Source of the DNA: Firmicutes bacterium CAG:475
GTDB lineage: Bacteria > Bacillota > Clostridia > Christensenellales > CAG-917
Direction of reading: 5' to 3'
DNA: 36,570 nucleotides
NCBI GenBank assembly: GCA_000434435.1
Contig: FR895532.1
Location: 1-36,570 of the forward strand
The position numbers and the translations under genes are program-made. Shown here in pieces: positions 1-7,984 of the stretch (position 1 is the stretch's first letter; each line of letters opens with the position of its first letter). The notes below the pieces were generated by a model, which was not told the origin of the DNA, searched no databases, and saw nothing but the letters and a program-made list of their open reading frames with translations.

Positions 1-1
1 G

Positions 2-232
2 AGCGTCGTCGACGTCGTAAACCTCAAATGTCCTCCGTCGCTCGTGTCGTCGTTTTGCCAAGACAATGGGATTTATCACGCCTATCACATGAACAAGGCA
101 AACTGGATAAGCGTTGTGCTTGCCGACGCTGACGAGGACGAGATAAAGACGCTCACGGATATAAGTTTCAACCTCACGATAAAAAAACTCGCAACAAACA
201 AAATCGAAAACGAAAATAAAGGTACGCTATGA
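2..232 (+). CDS. MmcQ/YjbR-like protein, C-terminal part (5' truncated by window edge)
   Basis: An open frame runs from the window edge to a TGA at 230-232. The visible 76 residues include a YHMNKANWISVVL segment followed by a D/E-rich loop and a helix ending in FNLT. This matches the C-terminal half of the small MmcQ/YjbR (CyaY-like fold) family, which typically carries a conserved YHMNK-x-HW stretch. Members are about 115 residues and are called DNA-binding-like, but their cellular role is poorly known. The GTG at 44 is internal to the frame and is probably not the start. The stop overlaps the ATG of the next gene (ATGA), which suggests translational coupling with the epimerase. Confidence 0.7.
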   Translation, partial: SVVDVVNLKCPPSLVSSFCQDNGIYHAYHMNKANWISVVLADADEDEIKTLTDISFNLTIKKLATNKIENENKGTL

Positions 233-1248
233 GAATTTCTTATCTCGCAACAAGCGAAAACGGCATTGAAAGTTACAAAATCGAAAACGCAAACGGCGCG
301 TATGCCGTGATTATAACCTACGGCGCGCGCATTGCAAATCTTTGCGTTCCGTGCAAAGACGGCAGCCTTGTCGATGTGGTTGCAGGCTTTGAAAATCCCG
401 ACGGATTTATGAGCGAAAACCCCTATTTCAACGCCGTTATCGGCAGGGTGTGCAACCGTATAGGCGGCGCGAAATTCACCCTCGACGGCAAGGAATACAA
501 CCTCTTCAAAAACGACGGCAACAATCATTTGCACGGCGGAAAAGTCGGATTCGATTCAAGACTTTGGAGTGCCGAAATCATCGACGGAAAAGGACTGAAA
601 TTGTCAAGAGTTTCAAAGGACGGAGAAGAGGGATACCCTGCAAATCTCAACGTGTCCGTAACCTATTCGCTCTCGGACGACAACGCGCTTTCGCTCGAAT
701 ACGCAGCGAGCGCGGACGGAGATACGCTTTGCTCGCTCACAAACCATGCTTATTTCAACCTTGACGGAGACTTCGAAAGCATACTCGGACACAAAGTGAG
801 CATCGACGCAAACGAGCTTACCACCGTCGACGACGAGCTTATACCTCACGGCGAGAAGAGAAATATCCTCGGCACGGCGTTTGATTTTACCGAGGGGAAA
901 ACAATCGGCAAGGATATAAAAGCAAGCGAGCATATGCTTGAAATTGCAAGAGGGTACGACTTCAACTACGTTTTAAACGGCACAGGTTTCAGAAAAGTCG
1001 CAACCGCAAAAGGCGAAAAGAGCGGCATAAAAATGAGCGTATTTACCGATAGACCGTGTATGCAATTTTACACGGGCAACTTCCTAGGCGGGCTCAAGGG
1101 CAAAAAAGTTTACGGCTATCAATCGGCGTTTTGTATGGAAACGCAAGGTTATCCCAATGCGTGCAACGTGCCCGCTTTCGAGAGTATAAAACTTGAAAAA
1201 GGCAAGACGTACAAAGCGCACACGACGTACAAATTCGACGTCGAATAA
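229..1248 (+). CDS. galM: Aldose 1-epimerase (galactose mutarotase)
   Basis: This 339-residue cytoplasmic enzyme interconverts alpha and beta anomers of hexoses such as galactose, feeding the Leloir pathway. The length is normal for the GalM family. Visible signatures are the substrate loop NNHLHGG (residues 98-104, with His100 and His102), the catalytic-acid histidine in TNHAYFNL (His173), a GYDFNYVL segment near 242 (often GYDHNYVL in relatives) and the catalytic-base glutamate in FCMETQ (Glu304). The start ATG overlaps the TGA of the preceding YjbR-like gene. No other galactose genes are in view, so the sugar substrate cannot be deduced from context. Confidence 0.95.
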   Translation: MRISYLATSENGIESYKIENANGAYAVIITYGARIANLCVPCKDGSLVDVVAGFENPDGFMSENPYFNAVIGRVCNRIGGAKFTLDGKEYNLFKNDGNNHLHGGKVGFDSRLWSAEIIDGKGLKLSRVSKDGEEGYPANLNVSVTYSLSDDNALSLEYAASADGDTLCSLTNHAYFNLDGDFESILGHKVSIDANELTTVDDELIPHGEKRNILGTAFDFTEGKTIGKDIKASEHMLEIARGYDFNYVLNGTGFRKVATAKGEKSGIKMSVFTDRPCMQFYTGNFLGGLKGKKVYGYQSAFCMETQGYPNACNVPAFESIKLEKGKTYKAHTTYKFDVE

Positions 1249-1261
1249 GACGAAAAAGACT

Positions 1262-1290
1262 TTCAAATGACAATACGAGCGCTTTAGATA
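1262..1290 (+). promoter_or_regulatory. Possible sigma-A promoter of the acyltransferase gene
   Basis: TTCAAA at 1262-1267 is separated by 17 nt from TAGATA at 1285-1290. It lies in the 70-bp gap after galM and 28 nt before the acyltransferase ATG. The -35 match is weak, so read-through from galM is an alternative. Confidence 0.35.
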
Positions 1291-1318
1291 TACAAAACGC
1301 ATAGATAAAGGCAGAATT

Positions 1319-2053
1319 ATGACCATTGACGAAAGATTGAAACAATTCGAGCAACTTGCAAACGACGGTATGGATTCAAAAAACGCGGTGAAGGCATTAA
1401 AGCTCATCGGCATAAACGATTACACCGCCGAGGATTTGAAGTCGTTCAGGCTTTGGGGAGATTATATGCCTATGGGCGATATAGACCCCTATACCGAAGA
1501 ACAACGCAATTTGCATGTTTTGTGGGACAGCGTCGACCGAGTTCCGCTTGGCGTAAACTGCAATTTTGCAGTGCCGTTCAGACAAATCGTCGCAAAAAAA
1601 CTCTTCAAAAAATGCGGTGACGGTTTCGTCGCAAACGAGGGTTGCAGATTCAATTACGGTCATCGTCTCGAAGTCGGCGACAACGTAAGCTGGAACGCGG
1701 GCTGCTATATCGACACAAAGGGCGGCGTAAAAATGGGCGACTTTGCAATGCTCACCGAGTACGTCAAAATTTTCACACATTCGCACAGCGAACACGACCA
1801 TATGCAAAGAGAGTACAACGGCGTGGAAATCGGCGCGTACGCAAAGGTGTACACCAATGCGACAATTCTTCCCGGCGTGAAACTCGGCACGGGAGCGGTT
1901 GTCGGTACGGGCGCAATCGTCACAAAGAGCGTGGACGATTTTACGCTTGTTACGGGTATCCCGGCAAAAGTTCAGCGCATGAGAAAATTCGAGAGCGAAA
2001 ACATAGAAGAAATGAATCAATATATGATGAAAGAAGGGCTTTTCCAAAAATAA
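1319..2053 (+). CDS. Hexapeptide-repeat (left-handed beta-helix) acyltransferase
   Basis: This 244-residue protein has an alpha-helical N-terminal part of about 85 residues followed by hexapeptide repeats (for example VEIGAYAKVYTNATILPGVKLGTGAVVGTGAIV). The fold is that of LacA/maltose acetyltransferase-type enzymes. A FTHSHSEHDH segment near residue 155 supplies the usual catalytic histidine, and the repeats end in the family's LVTGIPAKV motif. It probably transfers an acetyl group from acetyl-CoA to a sugar or small molecule; the substrate is unknown. The N-terminal extension is longer than in the simplest maltose acetyltransferases. It follows galM by 70 bp, so a link to sugar metabolism is possible but is inference. 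Confidence 0.85.
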   Translation: MTIDERLKQFEQLANDGMDSKNAVKALKLIGINDYTAEDLKSFRLWGDYMPMGDIDPYTEEQRNLHVLWDSVDRVPLGVNCNFAVPFRQIVAKKLFKKCGDGFVANEGCRFNYGHRLEVGDNVSWNAGCYIDTKGGVKMGDFAMLTEYVKIFTHSHSEHDHMQREYNGVEIGAYAKVYTNATILPGVKLGTGAVVGTGAIVTKSVDDFTLVTGIPAKVQRMRKFESENIEEMNQYMMKEGLFQK

Positions 2054-2081
2054 GTCCGCACTATTATCGAGGGACGACACG

Positions 2082-2729
2082 TTGACAATGAAATACGAAC
2101 TTTATATCTTCGATTTGGACGGTACGATTCTGGACACGGAGCAAGACCTTGCCATAAGCGTAAATTACGCTTTGAGCGTGTTCGATTTTCCCACGCTGTC
2201 GATAGGCGAGGTTGCCGACAGAACGGGCAACGGAGTAAAACGCCTTATAGAAAAAAGCGTGCCAAAAAACACAGACGCAAAGACAACGCTTGCGGTGTTG
2301 GACGTTTTCAAGCAACATTATTTTTATCATTGCGCCGACCATACGAAACCGTATGACGGCATAATCGAATTGCTTAAAGAGCTGAAAACGCACGGCAAAA
2401 AACTCGCAGTCGTTTCAAACAAGATGGACAGCGCGGTGCAAGAGCTTGCGCGCGATTATTTCGACGGACTTTTTGACGTTGTCGTGGGACAGCGCGACGA
2501 CGTGAGAGCAAAGCCCTATCCCGATTCCGTAAACAAAGTGATTCAAACGCTCGAAGCCGACAAAGCCGAAACTCTTTATATCGGCGACAGCGAAGTGGAC
2601 GTGCAGACCGCAATCAATTCCGAGCTGGACTGCGTTTGTGTAAGCTGGGGATTCAGGGGACGAGAGCGTCTTGAAGAGTGCGGTGCAAAACTCATCGTTG
2701 ACAGTCCCAAAGAAATACTTGCGATATAA
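2082..2729 (+). CDS. HAD-superfamily phosphatase (phosphoglycolate phosphatase-like)
   Basis: This cytoplasmic hydrolase of about 215 residues has the four HAD motifs: FDLDGTILD near the N-terminus (nucleophile Asp and general-acid Asp), VVSN in motif II, the lysine in AKPYPD (motif III), and YIGDSEVD (motif IV). A helical cap lies between motifs I and II, as in the Gph/PpaX subgroup. Likely substrates are phosphoglycolate, pyrophosphate or another small phosphoester; the sequence alone does not decide. The start is ambiguous: TTG at 2082 sits 8 nt after a GAGGG (2069-2073), while ATG at 2088 sits 14 nt after it and removes only two residues. It lies 28 bp behind the acyltransferase and is probably co-transcribed with it. 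Confidence 0.9.
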   Translation: MTMKYELYIFDLDGTILDTEQDLAISVNYALSVFDFPTLSIGEVADRTGNGVKRLIEKSVPKNTDAKTTLAVLDVFKQHYFYHCADHTKPYDGIIELLKELKTHGKKLAVVSNKMDSAVQELARDYFDGLFDVVVGQRDDVRAKPYPDSVNKVIQTLEADKAETLYIGDSEVDVQTAINSELDCVCVSWGFRGRERLEECGAKLIVDSPKEILAI

Positions 2730-2880
2730 TGCCGAAAAAGCGCAAAAAACGGTGATTTGCCAAAGGTAATTCGCAAAATTTAAGCGGAGATCGCATAAGC
2801 AAGCGCAACTCTACAACACAAACGAAACGCATAGGCTTATAGTGCCGTTTATATTAATGTATATATAAATTTCAATAGCT

Positions 2881-2917
2881 AAAAAAAACGAGCGAAGATT
2901 TGTCGCTCGTTTTTTTA
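2881..2917. terminator. Bidirectional intrinsic terminator
   Basis: A-tract plus ACGAGCGA pairs with TCGCTCGT plus T-tract (arms 2881-2895 and 2903-2917, loop 2896-2902). It sits between the convergent HAD phosphatase and YitT genes and can terminate both. Confidence 0.9.
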
Positions 2918-2939
2918 TGTTTTAAACTTTCGATGTTTT

Positions 2940-4097
2940 TTAGTCTTTGTTTTCAGTTTGAGCGTCGCAAGTTGCGATTTGCTCTGCCTGCGGTTCAACC
3001 GTTTGAATGGTTTGCAAGACGTTGACGTCTTCGCTTGCAGTCACTGCGTCGTTGTCGTGCAAATGCTCGGAGGGAATGATGTCGGACATATCGATTTTTT
3101 CCACTTCGCCGTTTTTGAGAATTCTGCCGCCCGTGAAGCCTTTGCCGGAAACTTCGCCTGCCTGAGTGATGTACATAAACGCTTGCGGATCGCACGCTTT
3201 GACGATGTCTTTGACGCGGTTGACTTGTTTTTTGGAAGTGACGCAGATGATGACGTTGTGTTCCTTGCCGGTGTAGTAACCGACGGATTTGGTGATGGTG
3301 ACGCCTCTATGGAGTTGAACGGACAACTCGTGCGCGATTGCGTCCGACTTGTCCGTGATGATTGTGAAAACCAAGGACGAGAGCAAGCCCGATTCGACGA
3401 TGTCGCAAACTTTGGATTGCGTGAAGAGCGAGATGAAAGAGTAGAGCACCGGCGACAACATGCTTGTCAATATCGCGGTTGCCCCCGCGCTCTTGTCAAG
3501 CCCGATAAGTCCCAAGAATCCCGATGCCACCGCAACGACGCAGTCGCACATCATAATCCACCAGTGCGCGTGCGCCGCCGGATTGTGCGTGTAAAGGATT
3601 TTGCCGATGATGTCCGTGCCGCCTATGCTCAAATCCTGACGGAGCATAAAGCCCATTGATACGCCTGCAATCGCCCCGCCTGCAAGAGCCGCAATGAGCA
3701 TAAGGCCGTAGTTGCCGTTTGCATAGTATTGAGGGCACTTTACTGCACCGAGCATGTATACGAAGCCCGAGTAGAAAAGCACCGCAATCGTCGTGTTGAT
3801 GGCAAACTTCTTTTCAAGCACGCAAAACGCCGCGATAATGAGGGGGACGTTGAGAATGATCGTAAAGATGCCCGGATCGAACAATGACGACGACAATTTG
3901 TAAATCGTGGGGTTGGTGCTGCGCTCGGCAGCGTAGTGAATGATTGCGGCTATGCCTCCCACTCCCCCCGGCGCAAAGCCGTTGGGGTTGATAAATAAAT
4001 ATGCAGCCAACGCTCTCACGAAAGCCAAAATGACCATGAGAATCAAAAATTTTGAGATGTAGGTGGCTTGATTTTTGTCGATTGCGATTTTCTTCAT
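2940..4097 (-). CDS. YitT family membrane protein with C-terminal DUF2179 domain
   Basis: The first ~270 residues form about six hydrophobic segments. They contain the YitT hallmarks GFAPGGVGGIA after the first helix and LSIGGTDIIGKIL in the middle. Residues ~275-340 form a soluble DUF2179 domain (GVTITKSVGYYTGKEHNVI and FMYITQAGEVSGKGF). The family is widespread in Bacillota, sits in the cytoplasmic membrane and has no firmly established substrate. The C-terminal ~45 residues are acidic and low in complexity. ATG at 4097 is preferred because GGGTGA lies 4 nt upstream; an in-frame ATG at 4130 and TTG at 4139 would extend it. A promoter on this strand puts the transcript start near 4133, so a nearly leaderless start at 4130 is also possible. 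Confidence 0.9.
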   Translation of the reverse strand: MKKIAIDKNQATYISKFLILMVILAFVRALAAYLFINPNGFAPGGVGGIAAIIHYAAERSTNPTIYKLSSSLFDPGIFTIILNVPLIIAAFCVLEKKFAINTTIAVLFYSGFVYMLGAVKCPQYYANGNYGLMLIAALAGGAIAGVSMGFMLRQDLSIGGTDIIGKILYTHNPAAHAHWWIMMCDCVVAVASGFLGLIGLDKSAGATAILTSMLSPVLYSFISLFTQSKVCDIVESGLLSSLVFTIITDKSDAIAHELSVQLHRGVTITKSVGYYTGKEHNVIICVTSKKQVNRVKDIVKACDPQAFMYITQAGEVSGKGFTGGRILKNGEVEKIDMSDIIPSEHLHDNDAVTASEDVNVLQTIQTVEPQAEQIATCDAQTENKD

Positions 4098-4139
4098 ACG
4101 TTCACCCGTTCGGAAACATAGTTTCCGCATGTATATCAA

Positions 4140-4168
4140 AAGATAAGAATTTTATAGATAAAAGTCAA
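4140..4168 (-). promoter_or_regulatory. Sigma-A promoter of the YitT gene
   Basis: On the minus strand, TTGACT (4163-4168), a 17-nt spacer and TATCTT (4140-4145). The transcript would begin about 3 nt before the ATG at 4130, or about 36 nt before the ATG at 4097. Confidence 0.6.
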
Positions 4169-4284
4169 GCGTTTTGACGATTTGGCGGAACAGGAAAAAA
4201 ATATTCGTACAATTGTATTACTTTAATACAGTTTTAGCAATCTGTCCGTATGATTTTGAGTATGGAAGTTGCCTTTTGGCAAGA

Positions 4285-4313
4285 TTGACAGACGCCGCGA
4301 TTTATGGCATAAT
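4285..4313 (+). promoter_or_regulatory. Strong sigma-A promoter of the DUF1538/P-II operon
   Basis: TTGACA (4285-4290), 17-nt spacer, CATAAT (4308-4313) with an upstream TG making an extended -10 (TGGCATAAT). Transcription should start near 4320. That excludes the in-frame TTG at 4269 as the start codon and supports ATG 4344. Confidence 0.8.
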
Positions 4314-4343
4314 AATATCCGCAAAAGAAAAAGAATATTGTTT

Positions 4344-5927
4344 ATGAGAAGTATGGAAAAAGAAAAGGACTTTATTGCCCAAAAGTCAATGGCAAAAAGC
4401 ATTGGCATGAACACTCTTTCAAAGCTGAAAGAGTCGCTTTTTTCAGTGCTTCCGGTTGCGGTTATCGTGCTTATTTTTGCCGTAACCCCCATCACCGATT
4501 TTACAACCAAAGAAATCGTCACCTTCGTCGTGTCGGCGATTATGCTCATTTTGGGCATCGCGCTTTTCAACGTGGGGGCTGACCTTGCAATGACGCCTAT
4601 GGGCGAGCAGGTCGGCGCAGGCTTGACAAAGTCGAAAAAACTGCCGCTTTTGCTTGGCGTAGGCTTTGCGATGGGCGTGCTTATCACCGTTGCCGAGCCC
4701 GATTTGAGCGTGCTTGCAGAGCAGGTTAAGGCGGTCATGAACAGCACCGTGCTTATCGTGACGGTAGGTGTCGGAGTAGGTCTGTTTTTGGTTATCGCAA
4801 TATCGAAAATCGTTTTCAGAAAAGATTTATCCGCTCTTTTGATTTTTTTTTATATGGTGCTTTTCGCGCTCACCGCGATTATGTTTGAAAACGACAAGGG
4901 CGTGTTTTTGCCCATGGCGTTCGACTCGGGCGGCGTCACGACCGGACCGATAACCGTTCCTTTTATTATGGCACTCGGCGTCGGCGTTGCGTTGAACACC
5001 GGAGGTAGAAACGCAAAGGAAAACAGCTTCGGCCTTATCGCGCTTTGCTCGATAGGCCCTATGATTGCGGTCATGGCACTCTCGCTTGCATCTAGCGGCG
5101 ATATGTCATATACGCTTCCCGATTACTCCGTAGAAGCCAATCTCGGCGCAAACTTTGCGCCCGCTCTAGGCGCGGTTGCGCTCGAAGTGCTGATTGCGCT
5201 CGGACTTATCGTGGTGTTCTTCTTGATTTTGCAATTTACCGTTTTGAAATTGCCAAAGCAAAAACTTCTTCAAATCGGCATCGGCATCGTTTATACCTAC
5301 GTAGGACTTGTGGTGTTTCTCACCTCCGTCAAGGTCGGCTTCATGCCCGTAGGCTTCAAGCTCGGTGCGGAAATAGCGGAGTATTCGAAGCCCTTGCTCA
5401 TCGTGTTTGCGTTTGTGATAGGTCTTGTGGTCGTGCTTGCAGAGCCTGCCGTGCACGTGCTCAACAAGCAAGTGGAACAAATCACCAACGGCGCGGTGTC
5501 CAAAAAGTCAATGCTCATCGCTTTGTCGCTGGGTGTGGGAATTTCAATCGGACTTAGCGTAATCAGAATTATATACGGATTTTCGCTGCTTTATTATCTG
5601 ATACCGGGTTACCTCATCTCGCTGGGACTTTCCTTCTTCGTGCCAAAGATTTACACGGCAATCGCGTTCGACTCGGGCGGAGTTGCAAGCGGTCCGTTGA
5701 CTTCGAGCTTTATCTTGCCGTTTGCGGTGGGCGCATGCGCGGTGCTTTGCGGCGAACAAGAAGTTTTGAACCTTGCGTTCGGTATCGTGGCAATGGTCGC
5801 AATGACGCCGCTTATCACCATTCAGCTTCTCGGTTTCAGAGCGGTTGCAACGGCAAAAGTCAAAGAAAAAATCGTTATGCGCCGCATCCTCGACGCCGAC
5901 GACGAACAAATCATCGATTTTACGTAA
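4344..5927 (+). CDS. DUF1538 family integral membrane protein with two internal repeats
   Basis: This very hydrophobic protein of 527 residues has roughly 12-14 membrane segments and is recognisable as DUF1538. It is built from two homologous halves. AEPD near residue 117 recurs as AEPA near 366. AFDSGGVTTGPIT near 192 recurs as AFDSGGVASGPLT near 441. Both pairs are offset by exactly 249 residues. This looks like the inverted- or parallel-repeat design of a transporter, with the FDSGG-x-x-xGP loops as candidate substrate or ion sites. The substrate is unknown. Two P-II-like genes follow at once (9-bp gap, then an overlap), so gating by P-II-type regulators is a reasonable inference. The start is chosen from the promoter; ATG 4353 is an alternative, and the ribosome binding site is weak. 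Confidence 0.85.
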   Translation: MRSMEKEKDFIAQKSMAKSIGMNTLSKLKESLFSVLPVAVIVLIFAVTPITDFTTKEIVTFVVSAIMLILGIALFNVGADLAMTPMGEQVGAGLTKSKKLPLLLGVGFAMGVLITVAEPDLSVLAEQVKAVMNSTVLIVTVGVGVGLFLVIAISKIVFRKDLSALLIFFYMVLFALTAIMFENDKGVFLPMAFDSGGVTTGPITVPFIMALGVGVALNTGGRNAKENSFGLIALCSIGPMIAVMALSLASSGDMSYTLPDYSVEANLGANFAPALGAVALEVLIALGLIVVFFLILQFTVLKLPKQKLLQIGIGIVYTYVGLVVFLTSVKVGFMPVGFKLGAEIAEYSKPLLIVFAFVIGLVVVLAEPAVHVLNKQVEQITNGAVSKKSMLIALSLGVGISIGLSVIRIIYGFSLLYYLIPGYLISLGLSFFVPKIYTAIAFDSGGVASGPLTSSFILPFAVGACAVLCGEQEVLNLAFGIVAMVAMTPLITIQLLGFRAVATAKVKEKIVMRRILDADDEQIIDFT

Positions 5928-5936
5928 GGAGGGCAT

Positions 5937-6419
5937 ATGGCTGACAAAATTGTGAAAAAAGTCAAAAAAGTCGCGAAAAAAGTGGCTGCCAAGGGCGCGG
6001 AAATCAAAGCCGATATCCAAAACGTCAAAAACCCTTCCAACGCACAAAAGGTCAATTCAGGCAAGTTGGAATTGCTTGTGAGCATCGTTCCCAACAACAA
6101 AGCGGAGTTTTACACCGACCTTTTGCAATCGTCCTTTGAAGTCAACTTCCAATGGACGTCGCGCGCAAGGGGCACTGCAAACGCCGAGATGTTGAGCCTT
6201 TCGGTGTGGAACGACCAATCCAAAACCGCTATATTCAGCGTCATCAAGCAAGAGAACGCAAAAGACGCGCTTGTGACGCTCAACGAAAAATTCAACACCA
6301 TCAAAAAAGGGAAAGGCATTGCTTTTACCGTGCCTTTTTCAAGCATGATCGGCGTTGCCGCATACGGATTTTTGAGCAACAACCTCAAAACCGTAAAGGA
6401 GGAAAACAGCAATGAGTAA
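5937..6419 (+). CDS. P-II-like regulator with basic N-terminal extension
   Basis: This 160-residue protein has a Lys/Ala/Val-rich amphipathic helix (residues 1-28, starting MADKIVKKVKKVAKKVAAKG). After a linker comes a ferredoxin-like P-II-type domain (~45-155) with RARGTAN where the T-loop base would be and GIAFTVPFSSMIGVAAYG at the C-terminus. The latter aligns with GIAFSMPVDGVVGIGS in the next gene, so the two are paralogues. The canonical P-II ATP-binding B-loop (TG-x-x-GDGKIF) is not seen. The basic helix could bind membrane or the DUF1538 partner; this is inference. It starts 9 bp after the DUF1538 stop behind a strong AAGGAGGG. It is longer than standard P-II proteins (~112 residues). 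Confidence 0.7.
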   Translation: MADKIVKKVKKVAKKVAAKGAEIKADIQNVKNPSNAQKVNSGKLELLVSIVPNNKAEFYTDLLQSSFEVNFQWTSRARGTANAEMLSLSVWNDQSKTAIFSVIKQENAKDALVTLNEKFNTIKKGKGIAFTVPFSSMIGVAAYGFLSNNLKTVKEENSNE

Positions 6420-6741
6420 ACAACACTTCGTTATCGTGTGTATAATCAACGACGGATTCGCCGACGAGGCTATGGATGCGGCAAGAGCGGTGGGCGCAAG
6501 AGGCGGCACTGTGTTGAGCGCAAGAGGCACTGCCAATATCGAGGCGGAAAAGGCGTTCCATATTCAAATTCAACCAGAAAAAGAAATGATTATGATTCTG
6601 GTGGACGACGCCATCAAAGACGACGTGTTGCGCGCATTGTACAGAAGCGTCGGCACGCACACTCCCGCGCACGGAATTGCGTTTTCAATGCCCGTAGACG
6701 GCGTTGTGGGCATAGGTTCGAGCAATCCCGAAGAAGAATGA
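6412..6741 (+). CDS. P-II family (GlnB/GlnK-like) regulator, divergent
   Basis: This 109-residue cytoplasmic protein has the P-II length and layout: beta strand HFVIVCIIN, helix, then a GARGGTVLSARGT segment at the T-loop base. A second beta-alpha-beta unit (MIMILVDDAIKDDVLRALY) and a C-terminal GIAFSMPVDGVVGI strand follow. P-II proteins are trimers that sense ATP/ADP and 2-oxoglutarate and bind transporters. The B-loop glycine-rich ATP motif and the T-loop Tyr51 uridylylation site are not evident, so ligand and modification may differ. The ATG overlaps the end of the preceding P-II-like gene and has an AAAGGAGG site, indicating coupled translation with it. Confidence 0.8.
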   Translation: MSKQHFVIVCIINDGFADEAMDAARAVGARGGTVLSARGTANIEAEKAFHIQIQPEKEMIMILVDDAIKDDVLRALYRSVGTHTPAHGIAFSMPVDGVVGIGSSNPEEE

Positions 6742-6783
6742 GATTGTTTATAGGCAATCTAACGTAAAACTGCAAAAAAAACG

Positions 6784-6815
6784 AAAAGTCCTTTGACGAA
6801 TCAAGGGACTTTTTT
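6784..6815. terminator. Intrinsic terminator after the P-II operon
   Basis: A 12-bp stem (6784-6795 with 6802-6813, one wobble pair), a 6-nt loop and a T-run. An A-run upstream of the stem gives a T-run on the other strand, so it can also stop the convergent gene that ends at 6940. Confidence 0.9.
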
Positions 6816-6939
6816 GTTGCCGTTTTTGCGGTTGAGTTTAAATTGTGAGTTGCTTTTTGAACTACAAGGTATGTGTTTTGCAAGTTGCTTTTTTTTGTCA
6901 AACCGCGAAATGAAAGTTTTGCGAGCGGCGAGGGTGAAA

Positions 6940-7896
6940 TCAGCGTCTATAATCGTCGTCGCGGCGAGAATCGTAGCCTTGCGGATAATTGTTTTGATAA
7001 GAGCCGCCTCTTTCGTAATCGTTGCGCTCGTAGCCGTCGCGAGAGTCGTAGCGGTCATCACGGTATGTGCGCGAAGAATCGTAGTCGAAATCGTTTTTGC
7101 GACGTTCCGAGCGCATTACGCTTTTGCCTTGCGTGCGGTCGTTTTTCGAGGGCTTGAAGAGAAGAATCGCAATGATTATCGCAGGCACGGCTATGCCGAT
7201 GATGAGAATTATGCGAAGAGCAAGCGACGTGTTGGGGATTATGTCGCCTTTTTCGGGATCGGGCGCGGGCTTGCTGTTGATGAGTCTGTCGCGCTCCGCT
7301 TGCGTTATCGGGTGATAGGGCACGACGAAATCTTCAAAAGAATCGCGAGGTGCAAAACCGAAAAGCGCATCGCCGTCAAGCATCGCCACAACGTAGATTT
7401 GCGTTGAGTCGGTTGTGTGATAACCCAAAAACTTTATCGTGTAGTCGGCGGTGATTTCAACGCCGGACAATTGCAAAGATTCCGCTTTCAGCGTCAATCG
7501 GAGGTCGGGGGAGGGCGATACGCCGTCTTGGAAGGTTACGGTTGACGTCGAGGGACGAGTTTCGGCTTTGAAATAAAAATCCATGCCGCAGTATTTGACT
7601 TGATAGTATTGCGGAACGACCGCTTTTGAGCTTATATCGGTGATGTAATAGCTTTCGGGGATCAAAAAAGTGTCGTCTCCGTTGGTAAGTTCAAGCGTGG
7701 AAGCAATCGCATAGGCGTTGCCTTCGAGGTTGGATACCGGGGCAACCAGCACGTTTTGAGTGGAGTCGGCATATGCAATGGAATAGGGCAAGAGTATGCC
7801 CATAAGCACGCACACCGAAAGCGCGACGCTTGTCAAAACAAGCGCAAGCGTCAAGAGAATTTTTTTGGATAGATTTGTCGAGCATCTTTTTTCCAT
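6940..7896 (-). CDS. Exported membrane-anchored protein with charged Tyr/Asp/Arg-rich tail
   Basis: No family recognised. This 318-residue protein has a signal sequence or first membrane helix (residues ~12-43, ending AYA), an extracytoplasmic part of ~180 residues with beta-rich character, a second helix near 223-247 (LALRIILIIGIAVPAIIIAILLF) and a cytoplasmic tail of ~70 residues. The tail is dominated by D, R, Y and N in near-repeats such as DDRYDSRDGYERNDYERG, suggesting an intrinsically disordered segment. Its topology (exported domain, one C-terminal helix, charged tail) resembles the two lipoproteins at 29803 and 31450, but I see no clear sequence match. A -10 box lies only 6 nt before the ATG and there is no ribosome binding site, so its mRNA may be leaderless. 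Confidence 0.7.
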   Translation of the reverse strand: MEKRCSTNLSKKILLTLALVLTSVALSVCVLMGILLPYSIAYADSTQNVLVAPVSNLEGNAYAIASTLELTNGDDTFLIPESYYITDISSKAVVPQYYQVKYCGMDFYFKAETRPSTSTVTFQDGVSPSPDLRLTLKAESLQLSGVEITADYTIKFLGYHTTDSTQIYVVAMLDGDALFGFAPRDSFEDFVVPYHPITQAERDRLINSKPAPDPEKGDIIPNTSLALRIILIIGIAVPAIIIAILLFKPSKNDRTQGKSVMRSERRKNDFDYDSSRTYRDDRYDSRDGYERNDYERGGSYQNNYPQGYDSRRDDDYRR

Positions 7897-7902
7897 ACGA
7901 AT

Positions 7903-7931
7903 ATAATACTATAATCTTTGCCAAATTGAAA
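7903..7931 (-). promoter_or_regulatory. Promoter giving a leaderless transcript (gene 6940-7896)
   Basis: On the minus strand, TTTCAA (7926-7931), 17-nt spacer, TATTAT (7903-7908), then 6 nt to the ATG. The expected first transcribed base is the A of the start codon. Confidence 0.55.
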
Positions 7932-7984
7932 GTCTTTCCATACAACTTTTCAACGCTTTTTTTGTCGCATTCTTGAAAATAAGG

